Source: Rhodococcus sp. (in: high G+C Gram-positive bacteria) (lineage in GTDB: Bacteria > Actinomycetota > Actinomycetes > Mycobacteriales > Mycobacteriaceae). Taken from it: a stretch of 21,708 nucleotides of DNA. Under the pieces are notes generated by a model, which did no database searches, had not been told where the DNA came from, and saw nothing but the letters and a program-made list of their open reading frames with translations. Below are positions 1 to 8,200 of this stretch, piece after piece. Every line of letters begins with the position of its first letter. Within the stretch, counting starts at the first letter, position 1. The DNA lies in contig JAAYXN010000393.1 of assembly GCA_012515885.1 (NCBI GenBank), forward strand, positions 1 to 21,708, in the 5' to 3' direction. Position numbers and translations under genes: made by a program.

Positions 1-2
1 AA

Positions 3-248
3 GAATCCTTCATCTACGCGCCCAGGTCAGGGCGCGACAACGGATGGCATTGGGCTCTCAACGAGCCTCGGCCCGGCATCACGCAGCGACGCGTGGCGGG
101 CAAGCCACCTCTAGATGAAGTAGTAGTAATGCATGTACCCGATGATAGGCGAGCGCTACCTGCCCGTCGAGTGAATAACCGCCACGTCTGGATTCGACGC
201 GCTGACGCGCTCGTCAGGGCCGGACGAATCACATGTGGAAATGCGTGA
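3..248 (+). CDS. Partial unknown protein, C-terminal part (low confidence)
   Basis: An open frame enters from the left edge and runs 81 codons to TGA at 246-248. The product is rich in Arg and has no motif I recognise; it ends in RITCGNA. Support for coding is modest: the frame is open throughout and partly G/C-rich in third positions, but it holds a run of GTA codons and CTA codons around 111-135, which are rare in a high-GC genome. It converges on mutM, and a strong inverted repeat starts at its stop codon, as expected for a gene end. The antisense frame at 14-232 looks like its shadow. It could be a gene remnant or non-coding DNA; no function is proposed. Confidence 0.3.
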   Translation, partial: ESFIYAPRSGRDNGWHWALNEPRPGITQRRVAGKPPLDEVVVMHVPDDRRALPARRVNNRHVWIRRADALVRAGRITCGNA

Positions 249-285
249 ACCCGGCCCGTCGTACCGTTCGGAAGACTGCCGGGTT
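248..285. terminator. Inverted repeat between converging genes, probable bidirectional terminator
   Basis: AACCCGGC (248-255) pairs with GCCGGGTT (278-285), a perfect 8-bp stem with a 22-nt loop. It begins at the stop of the left-edge frame and lies about 70 bp beyond the mutM stop, between converging genes. There is no U-tract on either strand, which is common for actinobacterial terminators. Confidence 0.5.
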
Positions 286-332
286 CCTAGGGCTACTGCC
301 CGCCGCTTCTGAAATTCTAACCAGCACCGCAC

Positions 333-348
333 TTAGCGCAATCGCTGA
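333..348 (-). terminator. Small hairpin just past mutM stop
   Basis: TTAGCG (333-338) and CGCTGA (343-348) form a 6-bp stem with one G-U pair and a 4-nt loop, starting 7 nt past the mutM stop on the minus strand. It is short and has no U-tract, so it may only help 3'-end formation together with the larger repeat at 248-285. Confidence 0.25.
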
Positions 349-354
349 TCGGCT

Positions 355-1215
355 CTAACGCCGCCGCTGGCACTTGGGACAGAAGAAGGAGCTGCGATTC
401 ATAAACTTGATCCTGCTCATCGCCGTCCCGCAACGTTCGCACGGTTCGCCTTCGCGCCCATACGCATTCAGAGAACGCTCAAAGTAGCCAGACTCACCAT
501 TGACGTTGACATACAGCGCATCAAAAGACGTGCCGCCCTGTCCCAGCGCCGACGTCATCACATCTGTCGCGTTGCGCAATAGGCCATGCAGCGATTCCCG
601 ACTCAAGCGATCACACGACGAGTTTCCGTGAATCTTGCTGCGCCACAACGCCTCATCGGCATAGATGTTGCCGATCCCCGACACCACCGTCTGATCGAGA
701 AGCGCGCGCTTAATCTCAGTGTGCTTGCCCCGCAACCGAGTAACCACAGCGTCAGCATCAAAGCGGGGATCGAGTGGATCGCGGGCAATATGCGCGACCG
801 AATCAGGCACCTGCTCGCCCTCAACATCAACAAGCGACGCCAACGCCCAACCGCCGAAAGTCCGCTGATCCACAAAGCGCAGTTGCAAACCTGACGACAG
901 CCCCACCTGTATCCGCAAATGCTTCTCAGCCGGAGCATCGCAGGGCTGCACCAGCATCTGCCCACTCATACCCAAATGGACGACGATTGCCAGCGCATCG
1001 TCGTCGCCATCAGTAGCTACGAGCCACAGATACTTTCCGCGCCGCTGCGCCTGCGTCACTACCCGCCCCGTGAGCTGCGCACCGAGATCGGCCGCGCCGG
1101 GAAGGTGTCGCCGCACAGCACGCGGATGCAAAACATCCAGGGAATTGATCGAGGCACCAACAAGGTGGCGTTCGAGTCCACGGCGGACTACCTCAACCTC
1201 AGGTAACTCAGGCAT
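355..1215 (-). CDS. mutM: Formamidopyrimidine-DNA glycosylase (Fpg/MutM)
   Basis: Base-excision repair enzyme that removes 8-oxoguanine and formamidopyrimidines and nicks the abasic site by beta/delta elimination. The 286 residues begin MPELPEVE, so after Met removal Pro is the catalytic N-terminus and Glu3 follows it; this fixes the ATG start. The conserved lysine lies in RRGKYLW (K61). The GQGGTSF stretch is followed by a C-terminal zinc finger with Cys259, Cys262, Cys279 and Cys282. Length fits the family. It is the last gene of the DUF177-rpmF-rnc-mutM cluster, 14 bp after the rnc stop, with no strong ribosome-binding site, so translation may depend on coupling to rnc. All key residues are present. 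Confidence 0.97.
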   Translation of the reverse strand: MPELPEVEVVRRGLERHLVGASINSLDVLHPRAVRRHLPGAADLGAQLTGRVVTQAQRRGKYLWLVATDGDDDALAIVVHLGMSGQMLVQPCDAPAEKHLRIQVGLSSGLQLRFVDQRTFGGWALASLVDVEGEQVPDSVAHIARDPLDPRFDADAVVTRLRGKHTEIKRALLDQTVVSGIGNIYADEALWRSKIHGNSSCDRLSRESLHGLLRNATDVMTSALGQGGTSFDALYVNVNGESGYFERSLNAYGREGEPCERCGTAMSRIKFMNRSSFFCPKCQRRR

Positions 1216-1229
1216 GTACCAGGCGGCAG

Positions 1230-2006
1230 TTAGGCACTCTGATCGGCAACATCGCCGTCCGCAGCAGCGGCGTCGTCCTCAGCGCCATCACTCGACAGTG
1301 CATTCCATGCAGTACTGGCAGCCTTCTGCTCGGCTTCCTTCTTGGATCGACCAATACCGACGCCAAAAGGATTGCCGCCAACAACCACTGTGGCAGTGAA
1401 TTCTTTGTCGTGGTCGGGGCCGGTCGAAGTGATTTCGTATGACGGCACACCAAGACCGCGCTCGGCGGTGAGTTCTTGAAGGCTGGTCTTCCAGTCCAGT
1501 CCCGCGCCAAGTCGCGGAGCACTGTGTAGGAGATCGCTGAAAAGGTTGAGAACGACCGTGCGGGCCGTATCGATGCCATGTTCAAGATGGATGGCACCAA
1601 GAAGCGATTCCATGCCGTCAGCGAGAATGCTGGCCTTGTCGCGGCCACCCGTCATCTCCTCGCCCTTACCGAGCAGGAGGTGCGCACCGAGCCCACCCTC
1701 ACCCAACGTGCGGGCGACACCGGCAAGGGCGTGCATGTTCACGATCGACGCACGGATCTTCGCGAGGTCACCCTCAGCCCGATCCGGATGCGACGTGTAC
1801 AGCGTCTCGGTGATCGTCAAACCCAGTACCGAGTCCCCCAGGAACTCCAGGCGCTCGTTTGTGGGGAGACCACCATGCTCGTACGCGTACGAGCGGTGAG
1901 TAAGAGCAAGCGTCAACAGAGACGGCTCTAGCTCAACTCCCAAAGCGGCGAGGAGGCTTGAATAGCTCTCCCCGCCACTTGGTGTCGTGTTGTTTTCGCT
2001 CGTCAC
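1230..2006 (-). CDS. rnc: Ribonuclease III
   Basis: Double-strand-specific endoribonuclease that processes rRNA precursors and structured RNAs. With the GTG start at 2006 it is 258 aa. The RNase III domain carries ERLEFLGDSVL (51-61), with acidic residues E51, E54 and D58, and the second catalytic pair D130 and E133. A double-stranded RNA-binding domain spans about 171-237, followed by an acidic Ala/Asp tail. An upstream start at 2078 in the same frame would overlap rpmF by about 50 bp and add a non-conserved segment. The GTG start lies 20 bp past the rpmF stop with GGACGG 7 nt before it, so I prefer it. Linkage with L32 and DUF177 genes is common in bacteria. Confidence 0.95.
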   Translation of the reverse strand: MTSENNTTPSGGESYSSLLAALGVELEPSLLTLALTHRSYAYEHGGLPTNERLEFLGDSVLGLTITETLYTSHPDRAEGDLAKIRASIVNMHALAGVARTLGEGGLGAHLLLGKGEEMTGGRDKASILADGMESLLGAIHLEHGIDTARTVVLNLFSDLLHSAPRLGAGLDWKTSLQELTAERGLGVPSYEITSTGPDHDKEFTATVVVGGNPFGVGIGRSKKEAEQKAASTAWNALSSDGAEDDAAAADGDVADQSA

Positions 2007-2026
2007 TGCGAATCCGTCCGAATCAA

Positions 2027-2209
2027 TCAGACAGCTGCAGTGACCTGGCGGCCCCGGTAGGTACCGCATGACGGGCACGCGATATGCGGAAGGGTCTTTT
2101 CACCGCAGCCACGGTTGGCGCAGGTGACGAGGGTGGGCGCAGTGGTCTTCCACTGGCTGCGACGCGACCGGGTGTTGGACCGCGACATTCTGCGCTTGGG
2201 GACAGCCAC
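2027..2209 (-). CDS. rpmF: 50S ribosomal protein L32, zinc-ribbon form
   Basis: Component of the large ribosomal subunit. The 60 residues begin MAVPKRRMSRSNTRSRRSQW, the typical actinobacterial L32 N-terminus, and carry four cysteines (C30, C35, C45, C48) forming a zinc ribbon, so this is the zinc-binding (C+) type. It starts with GTG, 2 nt after the DUF177 stop; the GAGGAG ribosome-binding site lies inside the last codons of DUF177, so translation of the two is tightly coupled. The pairing of a YceD/DUF177 gene directly before rpmF is one of the most conserved gene pairs in bacteria. Confidence 0.97.
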   Translation of the reverse strand: MAVPKRRMSRSNTRSRRSQWKTTAPTLVTCANRGCGEKTLPHIACPSCGTYRGRQVTAAV

Positions 2210-2211
2210 TT

Positions 2212-2910
2212 CTACTTCTCCTCAATATCAGCGCCACCGGCCGCGATATCGTTATCGCTGGTGGCATCGGTATTCTGTGCACCGACACTGGCTTCGGTGT
2301 TTTCACGATTGTCGCTTGAACCAGCGCCCAAATTTGAGCCGATATCAAATTTGGCGGCAAGGCCAGCCCAGCGAGGGTCAATTATGTCATGCCCATGCCC
2401 AGAATCCGCAATCGCCAGGCGAATGCCGCATTCGGAGCACAGTCCCAGGCAATCCTCGCTGCACAAAGGCTGCAAAGGTAACGCCAGACCCACGGCGTCA
2501 ATGATTGCCGGTTCGAGGTCGATGTGGTCGTCCTCGACGGTGTAGACCTCGCCGTCTTCCGTCGTCGCCTCGGTGGCGCTGTCTGGGTAGGCGAAGAGTT
2601 CTGTCAGGTACAGCTCCAGGTCGTCGTCAAATCCCTCAAGGCAGCGCGAGCACTCCCCCGAGATGGCGACGTTGACCGGGCCGGTGACAAGGACACCTTC
2701 AGAGACGGCTTCGAGCCGCAAATCCATGTCGATGTCGGTTCCCTCGGCGATCGCGACCATGTCCAAGCCAAGACGACGCGGCGCGGGCACTACTCGGTGC
2801 ACGGCGCGCATCGAACCTGCACGGCGCCCAACAGCTGCCGTGTCCAGCACGAAACCCGCATCCCCGACGGGATGCGAAGAACTGTGGTGACGCTGGGACA
2901 AAATTCTCAC
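2212..2910 (-). CDS. DUF177 / YceD family protein
   Basis: Member of the DUF177 (YceD) family, encoded just before rpmF in most bacteria and linked in other species to 23S rRNA accumulation; no enzyme activity is established. The 232 residues include the family's two metal-site-like clusters: C87 and C90, then C150, C154, C158 and C161. The last 40 or so residues are Asp/Asn/Ala-rich and probably disordered. The GTG start at 2910 has no clear ribosome-binding site; a TTG at codon 4 is an alternative, and an in-frame TGA rules out anything much further upstream. A 7-bp hairpin lies 17 nt before the start. First gene of the rpmF-rnc-mutM cluster. Confidence 0.9.
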   Translation of the reverse strand: MRILSQRHHSSSHPVGDAGFVLDTAAVGRRAGSMRAVHRVVPAPRRLGLDMVAIAEGTDIDMDLRLEAVSEGVLVTGPVNVAISGECSRCLEGFDDDLELYLTELFAYPDSATEATTEDGEVYTVEDDHIDLEPAIIDAVGLALPLQPLCSEDCLGLCSECGIRLAIADSGHGHDIIDPRWAGLAAKFDIGSNLGAGSSDNRENTEASVGAQNTDATSDNDIAAGGADIEEK

Positions 2911-2926
2911 TCTCGGATCGCAAGGC

Positions 2927-2945
2927 CCGCGTGTATTTCACGCGG
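2927..2945 (-). promoter_or_regulatory. Hairpin in the DUF177 leader
   Basis: CCGCGTG (2927-2933) and CACGCGG (2939-2945) form a perfect 7-bp inverted repeat with a 5-nt loop. In the transcript it would end 17 nt before the DUF177 start codon, which lacks a clear Shine-Dalgarno. It could be an mRNA hairpin affecting translation or a DNA operator; function is inferred from position only. Confidence 0.4.
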
Positions 2946-3013
2946 ATCATGGTGCACTGGTAAGCGCCGTGGTTGATGCCCAGGACACCTGACGCGCGAT
3001 GGGCAACCACTCA

Positions 3014-3043
3014 ACGATACGCGACCTGGCGAAATTTAGCCAA
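3014..3043 (-). promoter_or_regulatory. Candidate promoter of the DUF177-rpmF-rnc-mutM cluster
   Basis: On the minus strand TTGGCT (3038-3043) and TATCGT (3014-3019) are separated by 18 bp, matching the loose actinobacterial consensus TTGnnn / TAnnnT. It starts directly after the sepIVA terminator stem and would give a leader of about 100 nt. Predicted from sequence pattern only. Confidence 0.4.
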
Positions 3044-3082
3044 GTGAGCCGAAAGCAGGGGCTGTTCCTACCTTCGGCTCAC
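3044..3082 (-). terminator. Terminator downstream of sepIVA
   Basis: GTGAGCCGAA (3044-3053) and TTCGGCTCAC (3073-3082) form a perfect 10-bp stem with a 19-nt loop, about 50 nt past the sepIVA stop and directly before the next cluster's candidate promoter. No U-tract follows. Confidence 0.6.
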
Positions 3083-3138
3083 AGTGACTATCAGTTAGCG
3101 GTGGGACTATCAGCTAGCGGTGGGAGTATCAGTTAGCG
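3082..3138. repeat. Three tandem 19-bp repeats across the sepIVA stop codon
   Basis: Units at 3082-3100, 3101-3119 and 3120-3138 share GACTATCAGTTAGCG or a near variant. Units 2 and 3 differ at two positions; unit 1 has extra changes at its first bases and touches the terminator stem. The unit at 3120-3138 includes the last codons and stop of sepIVA (3133-3135), so on the minus strand the CGCTAACTGATA context recurs, with one base changed in the middle unit. Confidence 0.85.
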
Positions 3139-3903
3139 GCGGCGTTCGGCGCGGAATCCGTCCTCGTACTCGGTGCCGTAATCCGGGACCCCGACGCCAG
3201 TACGCAGTTGCTGACGACCACGCCCGACGGAGCGGATGGTGCCGGTCAAGAATTCTTCGAACTCAGCGAGCTTGGTATCGACGTAGAGGTCGCATTCTGA
3301 GCGCAGTCGATCGGATTCTGCGTGTGCGGAATCGATCACTCGCGCGGACTCGGCGTGAGCGGTCTTGACGACCTCAGTGTCGGCGATCAGTCGCTGCTGT
3401 TCAGCGGTGCCTTCGGCGACCGAACGTTCGTAGGATGCCTTGCCGGATTCGATCATGCGATCTGCCTCGGCGCGGGCACGGCCGGTGACGTTGTCGAAGT
3501 CCCGCTGGGCGTCAGCGCGAAGCCGCTGCGCCGCCTCTTCTGCATCAGCAACAAGTTCCTCGGCGTGGGCACGCGCTTCGGACACCATGCGGTCCGCCTG
3601 TGCTTTTGCGTCGGCGAGCATGCGATCCGCGTCTTCGCGCGCGGTTTCGACGGTTTCCTGTGCCTGACGATCCGCACCCGAGACGGTCTTTTCCGCGGTG
3701 GACCGCGCATCACCGACCAGCTTGTCGCGGTGATCGAGCACGTCCTGGGCGTCGTCTAGTTCACCGGGAATAGCGTCCCGGACGTCGTCGAGAAGTTCGA
3801 GCACGTCACCGCGCGGAACGACGCAGCCGGCGGTCATGGGAACGCCACGCGCTTCTTCCACGATCGCGACCAGTTCGTCTAGCGCCTCGAATACCCGGTA
3901 CAC
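3133..3903 (-). CDS. sepIVA: SepIVA-type DivIVA-like septation protein
   Basis: Cytoplasmic coiled-coil protein of the DivIVA-related family; the mycobacterial member (Rv2927c, SepIVA) acts in septation and polar envelope growth. The N-terminus YRVFEALDELVAIVEEARG and the block VPRGDVLELLDDVRDAIPG match my memory of that family closely. A long Ala/Glu/Arg coiled coil spans about 50-215, with recurring ADRM and AHAE elements, and the conserved C-terminal block is YVDTKLAEFEEFLTGTIRSV. The GTG start at 3903 (256 aa) is preferred over TTG at 3915: GGGG lies 6 nt before it, and family proteins begin at YRVFEAL. A possible -10 (TATTTT, 3950-3955) lies upstream without a good -35. The stop codon sits in a tandem repeat. 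Confidence 0.92.
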   Translation of the reverse strand: MYRVFEALDELVAIVEEARGVPMTAGCVVPRGDVLELLDDVRDAIPGELDDAQDVLDHRDKLVGDARSTAEKTVSGADRQAQETVETAREDADRMLADAKAQADRMVSEARAHAEELVADAEEAAQRLRADAQRDFDNVTGRARAEADRMIESGKASYERSVAEGTAEQQRLIADTEVVKTAHAESARVIDSAHAESDRLRSECDLYVDTKLAEFEEFLTGTIRSVGRGRQQLRTGVGVPDYGTEYEDGFRAERRR

Positions 3904-3993
3904 AACTAACCCCAATCCTCGTGCCGCTCTACCTGGTCAAGTGTGCAGCAAAATAGCCGATCTGTGCCGCGCTGGGTCGGTGTGTCGGACATC

Positions 3994-4020
3994 GAGCTGG
4001 TGACAAGAACGTCACAGCTC
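3994..4020 (-). terminator. Terminator downstream of coaD
   Basis: GAGCTG (3994-3999) plus TGAC (4001-4004) pair with GTCA (4011-4014) plus CAGCTC (4015-4020): a 10-bp stem with one bulged G (4000) and a 6-nt loop, 18 nt past the coaD stop. There is no U-tract. It separates coaD from sepIVA. Confidence 0.5.
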
Positions 4021-4038
4021 CATAGTCCGGCAGCGAAA

Positions 4039-4533
4039 CTAGGCGTTATCCGCGGCTCGCTGTGCGACGCGCGCCAGCAATCGCTCTTGGACCTCGTCGG
4101 GCAGCATCCCCGTGACGTCTCCCCCGAACGTCGCGACTTCCTTCACGAGCGAGCTGGAGAGGTAGCTGTAGGTGGGGTTTGTCGGGATGAACAGGGTGTC
4201 GACGCCGCTGAGCTTCTGGTTCATTTGAGCCATCTGCAGCTCGTAGTCGAAGTCGTTGGCACCGCGCAGGCCCTTGATGATGGCCGTGATCCCCTGCTCC
4301 TTCGCATAGTCCACAAGCAGTCCGTGCCAAGCTGTCACACGCACGCCAGGCAGATGCGCCGTGGCCCGTTCGATCATGTCGATGCGTTCTTCGATCGTGA
4401 AGAGACCTTTTTTGCTCTTGTTGATCATCACGGTGACGATGACTTCGTCGAACTGGGCAGCGGCCCTGGAAATCACGTCCAGGTGACCGTTGGTGACGGG
4501 GTCGAAGGATCCGGGGCAGATTGCGCCTGTCAT
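4039..4533 (-). CDS. coaD: Phosphopantetheine adenylyltransferase
   Basis: Penultimate step of coenzyme A synthesis: 4'-phosphopantetheine + ATP gives dephospho-CoA + pyrophosphate. The 164 residues fit the family. Nucleotidyltransferase motifs are present: PGSFDPVTNGH with TNGH at 14-17, KGLRGANDFDYE (87-98), and SSSLVKE (126-132), the counterpart of the ISSSxVRE signature. The ATG start follows the family N-terminus. It lies 70 bp after rsmD and probably shares its transcript; rsmD-coaD pairing is widespread. A hairpin beyond its stop likely ends the transcript. Confidence 0.97.
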   Translation of the reverse strand: MTGAICPGSFDPVTNGHLDVISRAAAQFDEVIVTVMINKSKKGLFTIEERIDMIERATAHLPGVRVTAWHGLLVDYAKEQGITAIIKGLRGANDFDYELQMAQMNQKLSGVDTLFIPTNPTYSYLSSSLVKEVATFGGDVTGMLPDEVQERLLARVAQRAADNA

Positions 4534-4603
4534 GGCTGAGAACCTAACAGGTACTCCGTTGCTGGGTAACGCCGAAGAGCCTGTTGCGCCGCCCCTTTGT
4601 GTC

Positions 4604-5185
4604 CTAAGACTGAGTCTCTAAAGGCCCGAGTTCGCCGACGAGAGCGAGGTCGACGCGGGTTTCGCCGTACTTCTTACTTTTCAGCGGCTCATAGCGCTCG
4701 GGCCACTGTGTCTGGGGTGAGCGCGACGAACGCTCGACGACGACGATCGTGCCTTCGCCGACCCATTTGTGGCGACTTAACGACTCAAGGACGTCGGTGA
4801 CCGCTTCGTCCGATACGGCATACGGCGGGTCTGCAAGCACCACATCGAATTCTCGATCTGCCGCCTGACCGACCACAGTAGCCACGGGCGCCAGGCGAAG
4901 CTGGGCGCCGGTGACTCCCACTGCTGTGATGTTCTCGCGAATCACCGCCGCAGCTTTCGCATCGGATTCGACGAGAACAACATGCTCAGCACCGCGCGAG
5001 AGCGCCTCAAGACCGAGTGCACCTGATCCCGCATAGAGGTCAAGTACGGCAGCGCCGTCGAGGTCGATGCGACTCTCTAAGGCACTAAACAATGCTTCGC
5101 GAACCCGATCCGATGTCGGTCGGGTTCCACTAGCCGGGACGCGCAGGCGTCGACCGCCTGCGCGTCCCGCGATAATCCGTGTCAT
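4604..5185 (-). CDS. rsmD: 16S rRNA (guanine-N2) methyltransferase RsmD
   Basis: Methylates N2 of a 16S rRNA guanine (G966 in E. coli) during 30S assembly, using S-adenosylmethionine. The 193 residues start MTRIIAGRAGGRRL, typical of RsmD, then carry the SAM-binding motif VLDLYAGSGALGLEALSRGA (48-67, 20 residues) and the catalytic DPPY (119-122). The ATG start has AGG about 8 nt upstream. It lies 61 bp downstream of pyc and 70 bp upstream of coaD, all on the minus strand, so cotranscription with pyc is possible. Family membership is clear; the exact target base is inferred. Confidence 0.95.
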   Translation of the reverse strand: MTRIIAGRAGGRRLRVPASGTRPTSDRVREALFSALESRIDLDGAAVLDLYAGSGALGLEALSRGAEHVVLVESDAKAAAVIRENITAVGVTGAQLRLAPVATVVGQAADREFDVVLADPPYAVSDEAVTDVLESLSRHKWVGEGTIVVVERSSRSPQTQWPERYEPLKSKKYGETRVDLALVGELGPLETQS

Positions 5186-5246
5186 TCCTACTACCTAGCT
5201 GAGCTACCTAAATCGACCTGGTTGCTTAACAACCTAGCCGAGAGAT

Positions 5247-8200
5247 TCAGCTCAGAACGACGAGGAGATCGCCGCCTTCAACCTGCGAGGTCGACGAGAT
5301 GGCAAGCCTGCTGACCGTGCCCGCTACAGGTGCGGTGATCGCGGCCTCCATCTTCATCGCTTCGATGGTTGCCACCGTGTCGCCTGCCTCGACCTTGTCG
5401 CCTTCGCCGACAACCAGGGTCACCGCGCCCGCGAACGGCGCGGCAACATGTCCAGGCTGATTCTTGTCAGCCTTTTCGGCAGTGGGCACCTCAGATGCGA
5501 CTGACCGGTCACGCACCGATACCGGACGCAACTGGCCATTGAGGATGCACATGACGGTGCGGTATCCGCGTTCGTCTGGCTCGGCGATTGCTTCGAGGCC
5601 AATGAGCAGTTCGACGCCCTTGTCGAGGCGAACCCGATGCTCTTCACCGTGCCGTAGCCCGTAGAAGAACTGGTTGGCGGACAGTTCTGAGGTGTCGCCG
5701 TACTCGTCGCGGTGAGCGAGGAACTCCTTTGTTGGCCCGGGGAACAGCAACCGGTTGAGCGCGCCGCGGCGCTCGCTGGATGTGCCCGCCAACGCCGCCG
5801 TGTCCTCGTCGGTCAGCTGAGCTTCGGGCTTGGCGGCACTGCGGCCGTCGAGTGCACGTGAGCGGAATGGCTCCGGCCAACCACCTGCGGGCGTGCCCAG
5901 CTCGCCGCGCAGGAAGCCCACCACTGACTCTGGAATGTCGTAGCGCGAGGGGTCGGCAGCGAAATCTTCCGGAGCGGTTCCCGTACCGACGAGTGAGAGC
6001 GCAAGGTCGCCGACGACCTTGCTCGACGGGGTGACCTTGACTAGGCGGCCAAGCATCCGGTCGGCCGCTGCGTAGTTTGCCTCGACAGTTTCAAACTGGT
6101 CACCCAGACCCAAAGCGATTGCCTGCTGGCGCAGGTTCGAGAGCTGACCACCGGGGATCTCGTGGGTGTAGACGCGGCCGGTCGGTGCGGGTAGTCCAGA
6201 TTCAAACGGCGCGTAGACCTTTCGAAGTGCCTCCCAGTACGGCTCAAGATCGCACACCGCTTGCACGTCGAGGCCGGTGTCGTACTCGCTGTGTGCTGCG
6301 GCAGCAACGATTGCCGATAGCGCTGGCTGACTTGTGGTGCCCGCCAACGGCGCCGACGCTCCGTCAACGGCATCCGCACCGGCCTGCCACGCCGCGAGGT
6401 AGGTGGCCAGCTGGCCACCTGGGGTGTCGTGGGTGTGCACGTGCACAGGCAGATCAAAATTGCTGCGCAACGCGGTCACTAGCGTCGTTGCTGCGGGAGC
6501 ACGCAGCAAGCCAGCCATGTCTTTGATGGCGATAACGTGCGCGCCCGCGTCAACGATCTGCTCGGCCAGACGCAGGTAGTAGTCGAGGGTGTAGAGGTCC
6601 TCGGCGGGGTTGGACAGGTCACCGGTGTAGGACAGCGCCACCTCGGCGAGCGCAGTGCCAGTTTCGCGAACCGCGTCAATAGCCGGACGCATTTGATCAA
6701 CGTTGTTGAGTGCGTCGAAGATTCGGAAAATGTCGATGCCGGTGGCTGTGGCCTCCTGCACGAAGGACTTCGTAACCGCTTCCGGATACGGGGTGTAGCC
6801 CACCGTGTTTCGGCCACGCAGCAGCATCTGCAGGTTGATGTTCGGTACCGCTTCACGCAGGGCCGCGAGCCGCTCCCACGGATCTTCGTGGAGGAAACGC
6901 AACGCCACGTCGTAGGTTGCACCGCCCCACGCCTCGATCGAGAACAGTTGCGGCGTCATCCGAGCAACGTGGCCAGCAACGGTGAGCAGGTCCTTGCTGC
7001 GTACGCGCGTCGCAAGAAGCGACTGGTGGGCGTCGCGGAACGTGGTGTCCGTGACGGCGAGAGCTTTCTGCTCACGCAGCGCCTTCGCGAACCCTTCCGG
7101 ACCCAACTCCAATAGCCGCTGGCGAGAACCCGCTGGTGGCGCGACAGTCAGATCGATATCGGGCAGCTTGTCGTGCGGGTACACCGTCGTCGGCCGATTG
7201 CCGTGCGGCTTGTTGACGGTGACGTCCGCGAGGTAATTGAGGATCTTGGTTCCGCGGTCGCTCGATGAGTGCGCCGTCAACAGATCGGGGCGTTCCTCAA
7301 TGAACGACGTTGTTACTCGACCGGCGCGGAAATCCTCGTCGTCGAGCACAGCCTGGAGGAACGGGATGTTCGTGGACACACCGCGAATACGGAATTCGGT
7401 GACGGCGCGGCGAGCGCGCGCAGCGGCGGCATCGAGATCGCGGCCACGGCAGGTGAGCTTGACCAGCATTGAGTCGAAGTGGCCTGACACTTCAGCACCG
7501 ACCGAGGTGCCGCCGTCAAGACGCACTCCGGCGCCACCGGGAGTGCGGTAGCCGGTGATGCGGCCCGTGTCTGGGCGGAATCCGTTGGCTGGGTCTTCGG
7601 TGGTGATGCGGCACTGCAACGCAGCACCGTGCAGCTTGATCGAATCCTGACTTAAGCCCAGCTCGTCCAACGTCGCACCCGCTGCGATTTGCAGCTGGCT
7701 CTGCACAACATCGACGTCGGTGATTTCTTCGGTGACTGTGTGCTCGACCTGGACACGAGGGTTCATCTCGATGAACACGTGGTTGCCGCGCTCATCGACC
7801 AGGAACTCCACGGTGCCCGCGCACTGGTAGCCGATTTCTTTTGCGAACGCGACGGCATCGGAGCAGATCCGCTCACGCAGTTCCGGAGCCAGGTTGGGGG
7901 CGGGAGCGAGTTCGATGACCTTCTGGTGGCGACGCTGGACGGAACAGTCACGCTCGAACAGGTGAATGACATTGCCGTGGGTGTCAGCGAGAATCTGCAC
8001 CTCGATGTGGCGGGGGTTGACGACGGCCTGCTCCAAGAAGACCGTGGCGTCACCGAACGCTGCGTCCGCTTCGCGTGAGGCGGCTTCAATCGCCTCACGC
8101 AGCTGGCTTGGCTGCGCGACACGGCGCATACCGCGTCCACCGCCGCCAGCAACTGCCTTCACGAAGACGGGGAACTGCATGGTTTCGGATGCCGCCATCA

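Noticed and set aside
14..232. 72-codon minus-strand open frame left of mutM
   Set aside because: Composition (Arg/Ser/Thr-rich, no motif) looks like the shadow of the opposite frame; no ribosome-binding site or family resemblance.
3943..4539. 198-codon plus-strand open frame covering coaD
   Set aside because: Antisense shadow of coaD, which has complete catalytic motifs.
5190..5234. GGTTG-CAACC hairpin and TAGCT-AGCTA repeat between pyc and rsmD as a terminator
   Set aside because: Stems of only 5 bp without a U-tract; too weak to separate the two genes.
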